A DNA stretch of 64,000 nucleotides from Rhodoglobus sp. (GCA_025464445.1 JAODLY010000004.1:1-64000); one strand, 5' to 3'; positions 9,104-18,691 are shown, numbered from the stretch's first letter. The notes: a model not told the origin generated them from the sequence alone. A program made the numbers and translations.

Positions 9104-10576
9104 TCAGGCGACGCTGCGGAGGGCTTCGGCGGGGCGCAGCCGCGCGGCCCGCCACCCTCCGATGGCACCGGCGAGAAGCCCCCCGAGGATGGCGAGGCCG
9201 ACGGCGATGAAGATGATCGTCGCCGTGAGAGGCGCCTGGAGCACGACATCGGTCGTCGTGGCCGTCGCCTGCTGGGCGACGCCGCCGGGGCCACCTGCGC
9301 CTCCGCCGAACCCGGCGCCTCCACCGGCTCCGCCACCGAAGCCTCCAGCCCTGGTCACGGCAGCGCCCGCCGTGAGGGTGGGCGCGGCCATGTTGATCAC
9401 GAGGATGCCGACGAGGCCGACAGCGACGCCGAGCGCACCGCCGATGATGCCCTGCACGAGGCTTTCGCCAGCGACCTGGCGCACGATCCTCGAGTTGCTC
9501 CAGCCGATTGCCTTGAGCGTGCCGAACTCACGTGTCCTGCGCGTGACGCCGGAGATCGTGAACAGGATCGCGATCAGGAACGCGGCGGCGAGCACGATTA
9601 TCGACAGCCAGGTTCCGAGGCTGGAGACCAGGTCGGATGCCGTCGACAGCGACCCGGACACGCTTGCCGCGAGGTCGGCCTGGGTGTTGACGGTTGCGTC
9701 AGGCAGCGCGGCCTGCAGGTCGGCCTGGATCTGGGGGATGTCCGCCGACGAGTTCGCCTGGACGTAGACACTCGAGACCTGGCCGGTGAGCCCGGAGAGG
9801 GTCTGCGCCACATCGAGCGGGATGTAAGTGTTGGATGCTGTCGAGGCATCCGCTGACCCCGACGTGACGAGGCCGATGACCGCGAAGTCGGCGCCGCCGA
9901 TGGAGACCGTGTCACCGACGGCGAGCGCGGCCGAGGTCGCGTACGTGCTGTCGAGGATCACGACATTCGTCCCGACATCCGCCGAGGTGAATGCGCGACC
10001 GTCGGAGAGGGTCGCGGAGGTGAGAGGACCAACCGACGCGCCGGTGATGTCGATGCCCTCGACCGAGAACGAGTCGACGTTGAACGAGCTGCCGCCCGCG
10101 CCATCCGCTCCGCCCGCGGTGCCCTGCTGCTGGCCGCCCTGGGCTGTGCCCGGGGTGGGAAGCGTGCCGCTGAACGTCGAGTTGTCGAGGGTGAGAACGC
10201 CGGTAGCCGCCTTGACGTTGGCGATCCCCTGGGTGGTGGCCAGCGCGGAGGCATCGAACGTCGTGGTGCCGCGCGGTGCGGCGAGACGGGTCTGGCTGAC
10301 GGTTGTCGAGCCGCCGTCTGCCGCGCCGGCCCCTGCCCCGAAGTTGAACCGCGGACCGCCGGTGCCCTGGGTGGGCGGCTGGGCGGCCTGGCTCACTGTG
10401 ATGTCTGTGCCGACACCGTAGATCGAGGCGAGCACGCTGGATTGGGCATCCCGCACCCCCGCGGATACCGCGTTGACGATAATCACGAGAGCGATGGCGA
10501 GCGCCATGCCTATCGCGATGATCGCTGTCTGCTTTCGCCTGTTCGTCAGTTCTCTGAAAAGGTATGTGCCAAACAT
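9104..10576 (-). CDS. ABC transporter permease (FtsX/MacB type)
   Basis: 490 aa; RELTNRRKQTAIIAIGMALAIALVIIVNAVSAG N-terminus; REFGTLKAIGWSNSRI FtsX motif; Gly-rich loop before the last TM. Confidence 0.9.
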   Translation of the reverse strand: MFGTYLFRELTNRRKQTAIIAIGMALAIALVIIVNAVSAGVRDAQSSVLASIYGVGTDITVSQAAQPPTQGTGGPRFNFGAGAGAADGGSTTVSQTRLAAPRGTTTFDASALATTQGIANVKAATGVLTLDNSTFSGTLPTPGTAQGGQQQGTAGGADGAGGSSFNVDSFSVEGIDITGASVGPLTSATLSDGRAFTSADVGTNVVILDSTYATSAALAVGDTVSIGGADFAVIGLVTSGSADASTASNTYIPLDVAQTLSGLTGQVSSVYVQANSSADIPQIQADLQAALPDATVNTQADLAASVSGSLSTASDLVSSLGTWLSIIVLAAAFLIAILFTISGVTRRTREFGTLKAIGWSNSRIVRQVAGESLVQGIIGGALGVAVGLVGILVINMAAPTLTAGAAVTRAGGFGGGAGGGAGFGGGAGGPGGVAQQATATTTDVVLQAPLTATIIFIAVGLAILGGLLAGAIGGWRAARLRPAEALRSVA

Positions 10577-10725
10577 TGTGCTCCTGGGGGTTAGTTGGTC
10601 AGTCGTCCCCGAAGCTAGGCACGCAGGCTATGGGCGCGATATGGCGAAGCTGGGCGTTCGATGTGTGATCCGCTGGATGGCGCCTGCGCACAGCAGGCTC
10701 ATAGAAAATTCCGAATACTTGAACT

Positions 10726-11478
10726 ATGAGCACTTCGCACCACGTGCCGGCGGCGACGGCGCAGCCCCGCATCACGAGGGCAGACGGCACCCCCACCCGC
10801 GCCGTGGTCGTCGACGATGAGGACTCCCTGACCAACCTGCTGTCGATGGCCCTGCGCTACGAGGGATGGGATGTCAGGCTCGCCTCGGACGGTCAACGCG
10901 CCCTCACCACGATCCGCGAGTTTCGTCCAGACGTCGTCGTTCTCGACGTGATGCTCCCCGACATCGACGGGCTCACCGTGCTGTCCCGGCTGCGCGCCGA
11001 CGGCATCCAGACCCCGATCCTCTTCCTCACGGCGAAGGATTCGGTGGATGACAGGATCGCGGGCCTCACCGTCGGCGGCGACGACTACGTGACCAAGCCG
11101 TTCAGCCTCGAGGAACTCGTCGCGCGCCTGCGCGCCCTCATCCGACGCTCGAACCTGGCGGTGTCGGCGACCGAGGACTCCCGCCTGGAGGTGGGAGACC
11201 TGCTGTTGGACGAGGACAGCTACGAGGTTCGCAGGGCCGGACAGGTTGTCGACCTGACCGCTACAGAGTTCGAGCTGCTGCGCTTTCTCATGCGCAACCC
11301 GCGACGGGTGCTCAGCAAGGCGCAGATCCTCGACAGGGTCTGGAGCTACGACTTCGGCGGCCGATCGAGCGTCGTGGAGATCTACATTTCCTACCTGCGT
11401 AAGAAGATCGACTCGCTCGGGGCACCGATGATCCATACGGTGCGCGGGTTCGGCTACGTTCTCAAGCCGGCGGGATGA
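10726..11478 (+). CDS. OmpR/PhoB-type response regulator
   Basis: VVVDDEDSLTNLLSMALRYEGW, VVLDVMLPDIDG, LTAKD, C-terminal winged helix RRVLSKAQILDRVW...VRGFGYVL. Confidence 0.95.
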   Translation: MSTSHHVPAATAQPRITRADGTPTRAVVVDDEDSLTNLLSMALRYEGWDVRLASDGQRALTTIREFRPDVVVLDVMLPDIDGLTVLSRLRADGIQTPILFLTAKDSVDDRIAGLTVGGDDYVTKPFSLEELVARLRALIRRSNLAVSATEDSRLEVGDLLLDEDSYEVRRAGQVVDLTATEFELLRFLMRNPRRVLSKAQILDRVWSYDFGGRSSVVEIYISYLRKKIDSLGAPMIHTVRGFGYVLKPAG

Positions 11479-12923
11479 AGCGCCGCCGGCTCACCCTGCG
11501 ACGCCGCCTCGTGCTCGGCATCGTCGGGCTCCTCGCCGCCGTGACCATCGTGATCGGCGTCGTGAGCGTGCTGGCGTTGCAGGGACTGCTCGTCGCACGG
11601 CTCGACGACCAGCTGACCCAGGCGACCGGGCGGTCGCAGAATGCCTTCGAGGGCGGTGCCAACCCCACGAGGCCACGCCCCTCCGACCTCGTGGCGCTCC
11701 CCGGCCAGCGCACCGGAACACTTGTCGGTCTCGTCAGCAACGGGCAGCTCGGCAACGCGGCTGTACTCGATGACCAGGGCCAGCCCGTCGCGCTCGACGC
11801 CACCCAGATGGCCCAGTTCATCGGCACTCCGATCGGTGGCCAACCGCGCACCGTCGACCTGGGAGGCAGCCTCGGCTCCTACCGGGTTGTCGTGCGAAAA
11901 ACGTCGGTCGGCGACGGGCTGCTCATCGGCCTGCCGCTGAGCGACGTGCAGGCGACAGTGCTGCAGCTCACCGCCGTCATCGGTGGGATCGGCCTCATGG
12001 GCGTCGCGGCCGCAGCGATAGCCGGAGCAATAGTGGTGCGGCTCACGCTGCGGCCCCTCGAGCGGGTGGCATCGACTGCGACGAGGGTCTCTGAGCTGCC
12101 ACTCGATCGCGGTGAGGTCGCGCTCGCCGTACGGGTCCCCGACGCCGACGCCGATCCCGGGACAGAGGTCGGCAGGGTGGGCGCGGCGTTCAACCGCATG
12201 ATCGAGCATGTCGCATCCGCCCTGAATGCCCGCGAGGCGAGCGAGAAGAAGGTGCGCACGTTCGTCGCTGATGCCAGCCACGAGTTGCGCACACCGCTCG
12301 CCTCGATCAGGGGATACGCCGAGCTCACGCGCCGCGGCGGGCACGACCTGCCCGAGGATGTCGTGCATGCGATCGGCCGCGTCGAGAGCGAGTCGGTGCG
12401 CATGACGGCGCTCGTCGAAGACCTGTTGCTGCTGGCCAGGCTCGATGAGGGCAACGCCATCGAGGGAGCCGACGTCGACATCTCGCGCATGCTCATCGAC
12501 GCGGTGAGTGATGCCACGGTGGCCGGTCCCGACCACGAATGGGAGCTCGACCTGCCTACGGAGCCCGTGCTGGTGCACGGCGACAGGGCACGTCTGCACC
12601 AGGTCGTCGCGAACCTGCTCGCCAACGCTCGCACCCACACGCCGGCGGGCACCGTCGTCACCGCGGCCCTGCGCTCGGTCGCGGGCAGCGCCCTCATCGA
12701 GGTCAGTGACACGGGTCCTGGCATCGAATCCGACCTCATGCCGACGATCTTCGAGCGTTTCGTGCGCGGTGACGGGTCGCGCTCCCGCGCCTCTGGCAGC
12801 ACCGGCCTTGGGCTTGCGATAGCGACGGCGGTGGTCGAGGCGCACGGCGGGAGCATCCACGTGGAGAGCGCCCAGGGGCGCACGGTATTCCGCGTCATCC
12901 TGCCGATCGGCCAAATCGCCTGA
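11475..12923 (+). CDS. Sensor histidine kinase
   Basis: Two TMs, HAMP-like region, H-box FVADASHELRTPLASIRGYAEL, ISDTGPGIE-like N/G boxes; 4-nt overlap with response regulator. Confidence 0.95.
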   Translation: MKRRRLTLRRRLVLGIVGLLAAVTIVIGVVSVLALQGLLVARLDDQLTQATGRSQNAFEGGANPTRPRPSDLVALPGQRTGTLVGLVSNGQLGNAAVLDDQGQPVALDATQMAQFIGTPIGGQPRTVDLGGSLGSYRVVVRKTSVGDGLLIGLPLSDVQATVLQLTAVIGGIGLMGVAAAAIAGAIVVRLTLRPLERVASTATRVSELPLDRGEVALAVRVPDADADPGTEVGRVGAAFNRMIEHVASALNAREASEKKVRTFVADASHELRTPLASIRGYAELTRRGGHDLPEDVVHAIGRVESESVRMTALVEDLLLLARLDEGNAIEGADVDISRMLIDAVSDATVAGPDHEWELDLPTEPVLVHGDRARLHQVVANLLANARTHTPAGTVVTAALRSVAGSALIEVSDTGPGIESDLMPTIFERFVRGDGSRSRASGSTGLGLAIATAVVEAHGGSIHVESAQGRTVFRVILPIGQIA

Positions 12924-12965
12924 TCCCCGGCCGTCGCTGCGGCGGCTCGATGGCAGACTGGGCGC

Positions 12966-13706
12966 GTGCCAGTGCAGCTAGGCAGGATTCGCCGTCTCGG
13001 TAAGGCGTTGGCTGCGCTCTCGATCGCCGTTGGGGCGCTCGTCATCGGCCAGCCGGCGGTGGCGACAGCCGCGGCATCCGAGGGATCCGTGCCTTCGGTC
13101 GTCGCTGCGTACGCCGCGGACCCAGGGGGACTGATCGCGAGGCTCGACGACCTGTTCGGCATCGGGGCCACGGGCAGCGGGCTGGACTTCGGCGACACCG
13201 CGAAGGTCGGTGAGCTTGATCGTGTGTTTGTCTGGCGCGCGGACTTTCTCGCGGGAGTCGCCGGGCCGAACCCGATAAAGCGGGTGAACGAGTGGACGGC
13301 AACGGTCACCATCGCGGACAAGCCCGTCGGAGTCGCCACCATCTGGATCAATCCGGCAGGCGACGTGCCCGACCTGGCCGACTTTGCGAAGGGAGCGTCC
13401 ATCGGGGCGGCTTTCGAGGGCATCCCGGCCACGGCGGCTCTAGTGCATGACCCGATTCGCTCGGCATGGTTCACCCTCGAGGGCAACGATCTCGCACCGA
13501 TAGTCGTCGGCGATTCCGGCCTCCAATCGGCCACCACGCTCTCCGCCTACCAGGGTCTCATCGCGGATGCCGGAAGAAGCCTGGCGCCCGTGGACCCACC
13601 CAACTCAGGTGCGATGAACTCGATAATCGTCATCGCGATCGCTGTGGTCGCGGTTGTCGGGCTTGTCCTCGTGCTCGGTCGCCGTTCGCGTGGCCTTGGG
13701 GAGTGA
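12966..13706 (+). CDS. Hypothetical exported protein with C-terminal TM anchor
   Basis: GTG start; signal peptide-like N-terminus; C-terminal NSIIVIAIAVVAVVGLVLVLGRRSRGLGE. Confidence 0.65.
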   Translation: MPVQLGRIRRLGKALAALSIAVGALVIGQPAVATAAASEGSVPSVVAAYAADPGGLIARLDDLFGIGATGSGLDFGDTAKVGELDRVFVWRADFLAGVAGPNPIKRVNEWTATVTIADKPVGVATIWINPAGDVPDLADFAKGASIGAAFEGIPATAALVHDPIRSAWFTLEGNDLAPIVVGDSGLQSATTLSAYQGLIADAGRSLAPVDPPNSGAMNSIIVIAIAVVAVVGLVLVLGRRSRGLGE

Positions 13707-13715
13707 CCGCCCGGT

Positions 13716-13744
13716 TTGCACGCGCTGGTTGCATCACGTAGTCT
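13716..13744 (+). promoter_or_regulatory. rplJ: Candidate sigma70 promoter for rplJL
   Basis: TTGCAC - 17 nt - TAGTCT immediately upstream of the L10 leader. Confidence 0.6.
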
Positions 13745-13751
13745 TTCTTGC

Positions 13752-13880
13752 AGCCAAAGACCGCAGGTTTCGGCGTGCCCGTGAGGGAACGCCGAGTAAA
13801 CAAGTCCAGCGCAGGTGTGTGAAGTAGCTTCCCGGCATGAAAAGCCGTGTTCCTGCCCCGTGCGCTTGCGCCGGGGCTTC
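13752..13880 (+). ncRNA. Ribosomal protein L10 leader (autoregulatory mRNA leader)
   Basis: GCCAAAGACCGCAGGTT...AGCGCAGGTGTGTGAAGTAG arrangement upstream of rplJ; ends in a GC-rich hairpin with a U-rich tail. Confidence 0.8.
13855..13877 (+). terminator. Attenuator-like hairpin inside the rplJ leader
   Basis: GCCCCG(T)GCGC-TT-GCGCCGGGGC followed by TTCTTTATT. Confidence 0.65.
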
Positions 13881-13956
13881 TTTATTCTCCGGCAGTGCCT
13901 GCCTCGGCAGTGCGCGGGTCGATGGCACACGGAATATCGAAACATTAGGGAGCACC

Positions 13957-14472
13957 ATGGCGAACAAGGAAGCATCAGTCGCCGAGATGACGGACAAGTT
14001 CCGCACCTCGAACGCTGTCCTGCTCACCGAGTATCGCGGACTCACCGTCGCCCAGCTCAAGTCGCTGCGGCAGTCGATAAGTGAGCACGCAACATACGCC
14101 GTGGTGAAGAACACGCTGACGAAGATCGCGGCGAACGCGGCAGGAATCACGTCTTTCGACGATGACCTTGTCGGTCCGTCAGCAATCGCATTCGTGCACG
14201 GTGACACAGTCGCCGTCGCGAAGAGCCTGCGTGACTTTGCCAAGGCAAACCCTCTGCTGCTCGTGAAGAACGGTTACTTCGACGGTAACCCGATCACGGC
14301 CGAAGAGGTCAGTAAGCTTGCCGATCTCGAGTCCAGGGAGGTGCTCCTCGCGAAGTTTGCCGGAGCCGCCAAGGCCTCGCTGTTCGGCGCCGCGTACTTG
14401 TTCAACGCTCCGCTCGCCAAGGCCGTTCGCACGGTCGAAGCGCTGCGCGAGAAGCAGGCCTCCGAGCTTTAG
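13957..14472 (+). CDS. rplJ: 50S ribosomal protein L10
   Basis: [38 protein letters not shown]...; start after TTAGGGAGCACC. Confidence 0.97.
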   Translation: MANKEASVAEMTDKFRTSNAVLLTEYRGLTVAQLKSLRQSISEHATYAVVKNTLTKIAANAAGITSFDDDLVGPSAIAFVHGDTVAVAKSLRDFAKANPLLLVKNGYFDGNPITAEEVSKLADLESREVLLAKFAGAAKASLFGAAYLFNAPLAKAVRTVEALREKQASEL

Positions 14473-14489
14473 CTCGGCCAATAAACACA

Positions 14490-14508
14490 GTCGGGCTCAT
14501 GGCCCGAC
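14490..14508 (+). other. Intercistronic hairpin between rplJ and rplL
   Basis: GTCGGGC-TCATG-GCCCGAC. Confidence 0.5.
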
Positions 14509-14532
14509 GAAAGCAATAAAAAGGAGAAAATC

Positions 14533-14919
14533 ATGGCAAAGCTGACAAGCGACCAGCTGATCGAGGCGTTCAAGGAGCTCACGCTCATCGAGCTCAGCGA
14601 GTTCGTCAAGAAGTTCGAGGAGACCTTCGAGGTCACCGCTGCCGCTCCGGTCGCCGTTGCGGCCGCCGGTGGCGGAGCCGCTGCTCCGGCAGAAGAGGTC
14701 GAGGAGAAGGATTCCTTCGACGTCGTTCTAGAGGCAGCGGGCGACAAGAAGATCCAGGTCATCAAGGAGGTGCGCACCCTCACCAGCCTCGGCCTCGGCG
14801 AGGCGAAGGCTCTCGTTGACAACGCGCCTGGCGTCGTGCTCGAGGGTGCGAACAAGGAGACCGCCGAGAAGGCAAAGGCCCAGCTCGAAGAGGCTGGCGC
14901 CACGGTTACCCTCAAGTAG
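14533..14919 (+). CDS. rplL: 50S ribosomal protein L7/L12
   Basis: [34 protein letters not shown]...; [14 protein letters not shown]-like hinge. Confidence 0.98.
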   Translation: MAKLTSDQLIEAFKELTLIELSEFVKKFEETFEVTAAAPVAVAAAGGGAAAPAEEVEEKDSFDVVLEAAGDKKIQVIKEVRTLTSLGLGEAKALVDNAPGVVLEGANKETAEKAKAQLEEAGATVTLK

Positions 14920-14934
14920 TCACTGCTTGATGCG

Positions 14935-14961
14935 GGGCGTCATCCTTGAAGGATGGCGCCC
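14935..14961 (+). terminator. Terminator after rplL
   Basis: GGGCGTCATCC-TTGAA-GGATGGCGCCC, then TGTT. Confidence 0.7.
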
Positions 14962-14979
14962 TGTTCGGGTTAACGGGAA

Positions 14980-15012
14980 GTGGGGCATCCGGTAACCACT
15001 CGGATGCCCCAC
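14980..15012. terminator. Second perfect hairpin after rplL
   Basis: GTGGGGCATCCG - GTAACCACT - CGGATGCCCCAC, 12-bp perfect stem. Confidence 0.55.
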
Positions 15013-15362
15013 CCCGATACCGCCTCGACGAACCGCGGGGATCAGGTCCCTTGGTCCATCGTCTACGAGAGCAACCCGGCGGAGTTGGCTGCCCAAGCCA
15101 CGTGGCTTTTCATGCCATGCAGCGACCATACCAACGGTCATCCCTCGTCGGGATGCAGTGGCGTAACAGGGTGGTTGGCGAGTCGGTTTCGACGCCGATT
15201 ACGGCCCGATATATTCGTAGTTGCGGATTTCGAATGACGTCCACCATAATGAGGACTGTCCGCCACCCGTACCCCCCATTGGCGTGACAATAGTTCAAAC
15301 CCGCATTTCCAGCTCTGGATGGCCTTACCCTCTGTCCAGCACTGTCGATCTACCCCCGAAGA

Positions 15363-17438
15363 ATGACCACTTACCCGAAAGTGCATACCCGAATGCAAAC
15401 TTCTTCTGCGCGCAAATTGTCCATTCGCTCCGCCCGCTTCGACAGTTCCACAGGCAAGCGCCGTGGCTTCTGGTACAGCTGGCGCGCCATCGCGGCCGGC
15501 CTGGCATTGGCACTCGTGGCCGGCGGCGGCATCGCGGTGGCGGCAGTCTCCACCGCGAGCGCCCACATCCCGACAATCACCGTGACGTGTGAAGGGATCC
15601 ACGTCGTCGCGGAGAAGTACAACCAGTACGACACGAACACGGTGAGCGTGACGATCGACGGTGCCGCACAGGCCGGATCGCCCATCACCTTCTCGACAGA
15701 CCTCGACCAGTTCTTCCCGTTCCCGACCACAACCGACGCCTGGGACTACACGGCGGAGATCAAGACCAGTGACGCGACGCCGTCGTACTCGAAGACGGTC
15801 TCCGGAACCTCGATCCCATGCGCTCCGCCATCGATCCTGAAGATCACGGCACCCGATTGCACGGTCACCGGAAGCGCGATCGACCTCACGGCCGACGTCA
15901 GCGACATCGACATCACCCACGCCTACACGATCTCGCTGTCCAGCCCCGATTCGGGAGCGACGAACGTGGGTGCCGCGGCATTCACGCCGGGTGGTGCCAC
16001 GGGCAGCTACGTGTGGCACAACGTGGTGCCAGGGCACAGCTACACGGTCACGGTCACGGACACCACGGTGAACCTCTCGGCGAGCGCCACTGTCTCCTCC
16101 GTGGGCTGCCCCGACGTGTCGGGGATCCATGTGTCCCCTGCCGAGTGCACGGTTCCCGGCGGTGCGGGCACGATGACGGTAACGGCGAGCAACCTCTCCT
16201 TTGGCCGGGCGTACACCATCGCGATCCTTGACACCCTCAACGGAAACGCGGTCGTGCAGTCCAGCGGCGTCGTCGGTGACCTCAGCGGTACGTCAGTCGT
16301 TCCCTTCTCGGTACTCCCGGGAGGCACATACAAGGCGACAGTCACCGATGACCTGATCGCCTCGAGCACGATCACCAGCGGCCTGTTCAGCTACCTCCCC
16401 TGCCCGAAGACCCCGGACCTGCCGGAGGTCGATCCCACCCAGTGCACGTCGACAAATGGTGTACCGGACTCTTCGATCGTCTTCAGCGCGAGTGGACTCG
16501 TTCCGGGGCGCAGCTACCAGGTGACGCTCTCCGACGGCACGACCACGGTCTTCGACACCGGTTCGTTCGTGGCAACGGCGGCCAACTGGCCGGTCCCGAC
16601 CGGTGGAGCCGCAACCGCATCGCAGACCGAGCAGGTACCCCCGGGCACCTACACGGTATTCGTGACAGATGTGCTGCTCAAGACCTTCGTGAACTCGAAC
16701 GCGGCAACGATCACCGCCTGCCCGACGATGCCGGTGCTCGATCTCGCCCCGACCCAGTGCACGGTGCCGGGCGGCACTGCGTCGATCGCCACGTCGGTCA
16801 CGACCTACGTGCCTGGCCGCGCGTACCTTGTCGGGCTCACCTTCGTGCAAGGCGGCGCGACAGTTGTGGCGCCGACCTCGATAATCGCTCCCGCAAGCGG
16901 AGCCTGGACCCTCCCGCTGTTCGCCAATCTGGCTGCCGGCACCCAGTATCGGGTCACGGTCACCGATTCGATAGTGACGTCCGTGAGCGCGTATGGCGAC
17001 ATCTCGCTCGACCCATGCCCTGGAACGCCGACGATCACGCTGCAGGCGACTTGTAACGTGATCGGGGCATCCACGGTCAATGTGTCACTGGACAAGCTCG
17101 TCTCGGGCGAGACCTACACCGTCGGCATCGTCTACGCGTCGAACAACGGCGCAGTGAACAACGTGGCCGACCAGCAGGTGACCGCCACCACCGCTACGGG
17201 AGCGCTGCAGTTCAAGGGCGTGCCCAACGGCAACCAGTTCACGGTGAACATCGCGAACCTCGCGCACACGATCTCGGGAAGCGGAACATTCTTCCTCAAG
17301 GACTGTGACCTGCCGACCCTCGCGTTCACGGGCGCCAACCCGGTCGGTCCCGCGGTCGCTGGCGTGATCTTCCTGCAGTTCGGGCTCGTGCTCGTCGGGC
17401 TCGGCCTCGTAGCCAAGCGCCGCCGCCGCACGGCATAA
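15363..17438 (+). CDS. LAXTG-anchored repetitive surface protein with about six Cys-bounded Ig-like modules
   Basis: Signal/TM N-terminus; repeated xxC(T)VxGG...VPGRxYxVxL...C-P modules; C-terminal LAFTG-TM-KRRRRTA; start could be 15393. Confidence 0.82.
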   Translation: MTTYPKVHTRMQTSSARKLSIRSARFDSSTGKRRGFWYSWRAIAAGLALALVAGGGIAVAAVSTASAHIPTITVTCEGIHVVAEKYNQYDTNTVSVTIDGAAQAGSPITFSTDLDQFFPFPTTTDAWDYTAEIKTSDATPSYSKTVSGTSIPCAPPSILKITAPDCTVTGSAIDLTADVSDIDITHAYTISLSSPDSGATNVGAAAFTPGGATGSYVWHNVVPGHSYTVTVTDTTVNLSASATVSSVGCPDVSGIHVSPAECTVPGGAGTMTVTASNLSFGRAYTIAILDTLNGNAVVQSSGVVGDLSGTSVVPFSVLPGGTYKATVTDDLIASSTITSGLFSYLPCPKTPDLPEVDPTQCTSTNGVPDSSIVFSASGLVPGRSYQVTLSDGTTTVFDTGSFVATAANWPVPTGGAATASQTEQVPPGTYTVFVTDVLLKTFVNSNAATITACPTMPVLDLAPTQCTVPGGTASIATSVTTYVPGRAYLVGLTFVQGGATVVAPTSIIAPASGAWTLPLFANLAAGTQYRVTVTDSIVTSVSAYGDISLDPCPGTPTITLQATCNVIGASTVNVSLDKLVSGETYTVGIVYASNNGAVNNVADQQVTATTATGALQFKGVPNGNQFTVNIANLAHTISGSGTFFLKDCDLPTLAFTGANPVGPAVAGVIFLQFGLVLVGLGLVAKRRRRTA

Positions 17439-17448
17439 GACCTGGCCG

Positions 17449-17466
17449 CGGGTGCTCAGGCACCCG
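17449..17466. terminator. Short hairpin in convergent intergenic region
   Basis: CGGGTGC-TCAG-GCACCCG. Confidence 0.45.
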
Positions 17467-17476
17467 TGGTCGAGGA

Positions 17477-17510
17477 ATCGGTGGGCGTCTCGGGAAAGGC
17501 GCCCACCGAT
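17477..17510. terminator. Hairpin between convergent genes
   Basis: ATCGGTGGGCG-N12-CGCCCACCGAT, 11-bp perfect arms. Confidence 0.55.
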
Positions 17511-17524
17511 GCATCCGGCCGGCC

Positions 17525-18541
17525 TCAGCCGGGCGGGGCGGTCGTGCTCGAGCGCACCTCGAGTCGCACCGGGTATGGCTGCCAGCGCAACTCGGGCCGG
17601 GTCGGCGAGTTGCCGAGTTCACCCATGACCAGGCCTACGGCGTGTGTGCCCTGCTCTTTTGGCCGTTGCGCCAGGGTCGTGAGCCCAAACATCTCCGCGA
17701 GCTCGTGGCCGTCGATTCCCACGACCGACAGTTGCGCGGGAACCTGGATGCCCAGTTGGCGCGCGGCGACGATCGTGCCGATTGCCAGTTCGTCCGACCC
17801 GGCGACCACGGCGGTGGGGCGGGATCGGGGATCCGCGAGAACCGCCAGCCCTACCGCGTAGCCACCCTGCACCGACAGCGCAGTTGCCCTGAATGCGGAG
17901 TCGCCTCCGTCAAGACCGGCGGCGGTCATCGCCTCGCGAAAGCCGGCGAGCCGCGCGGAATGCACCCTGAAGTCCATCTCGCGCTGTTGGTCGCCGCCGA
18001 AATGCATTATGCGCGTGTGCCCGAGGCTGATCAGGTGGTTGGTCACGAGAGCCGCCGCCGCGACATCATCGATGCTGAGGGTGGCGATGCCCTCGATCGG
18101 CCCTCCGATTCCGATGATGGGTTTCGCGAGCGAATGTAGCAGTCCCACCTCGTGATGGGTAAGTTCGATGCCCACGGCGATAACGGCATCCACGCGCTTG
18201 CGCACGAGGAAATACTCGAAAACCCGCCGTCGCTCAGCGGCATCGGCGCTCAGGCGATAGAGCGTGAGGTCGTAACCGGCCGCGATGAGGGCGGACTCGA
18301 TGCCCTCGAGCACTTCGCCGAAGTACCAGCGGTTGATGTGCGGGATGACCACCCCGACGTTGCGCGTCTGCCCGGTGACGAGGCTCGACGCGTTCGAGGA
18401 GACGACGTACCCGATCGCGGCGGCGGCGGATACCACGCGGTCCCTTGTCTCCTCGGAGACGTAGCCCCTGCCGCTGAGTGCGCGGGATGCCGTGGCTTTC
18501 GATACCTGCGCGGCGCGGGCGACATCGCTGAGCGCGCTCAC
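17525..18541 (-). CDS. LacI family transcriptional regulator
   Basis: SALSDVARAAQVSKATASRALSGRGYVSEETRDRV HTH, periplasmic-binding-like effector domain; GTG start at 18541. Confidence 0.94.
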   Translation of the reverse strand: MSALSDVARAAQVSKATASRALSGRGYVSEETRDRVVSAAAAIGYVVSSNASSLVTGQTRNVGVVIPHINRWYFGEVLEGIESALIAAGYDLTLYRLSADAAERRRVFEYFLVRKRVDAVIAVGIELTHHEVGLLHSLAKPIIGIGGPIEGIATLSIDDVAAAALVTNHLISLGHTRIMHFGGDQQREMDFRVHSARLAGFREAMTAAGLDGGDSAFRATALSVQGGYAVGLAVLADPRSRPTAVVAGSDELAIGTIVAARQLGIQVPAQLSVVGIDGHELAEMFGLTTLAQRPKEQGTHAVGLVMGELGNSPTRPELRWQPYPVRLEVRSSTTAPPG

Positions 18542-18585
18542 GATGCTCCTTTCGCCGCTGACAGGACGGAGCACAGCCTAGCGAC

Positions 18586-18603
18586 TGTGGAACCGGTTCC
18601 ACA
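18586..18603. promoter_or_regulatory. LacI-family operator candidate 1
   Basis: TGTGGAACCGGTTCCACA, 18-bp perfect palindrome in the divergent promoter. Confidence 0.75.
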
Positions 18604-18633
18604 AACCGGATTCCGGCGGAAGGGACGCCAACG

Positions 18634-18647
18634 AGAGAGCGCTCCCA
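18634..18647. promoter_or_regulatory. CebR-like operator candidate
   Basis: Reverse complement TGGGAGCGCTCTCT matches the known CebR site TGGGAGCGCTCCCA at 12/14. Confidence 0.45.
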
Positions 18648-18691
18648 CGCCACGAACGGCTGTAGCGCAATCGTTAGGCGGCAGTTCATGC

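Noticed and set aside
11879-13537. 552-aa - strand ORF antisense to the histidine kinase
   Set aside because: Ser/Thr/Arg-rich shadow ORF; kinase motifs are on the + strand.
15013-15362. Riboswitch (c-di-GMP, c-di-AMP or cobalamin type) upstream of the LAXTG gene
   Set aside because: None of the conserved core strings of those classes could be identified by eye; left as an unexplained leader.
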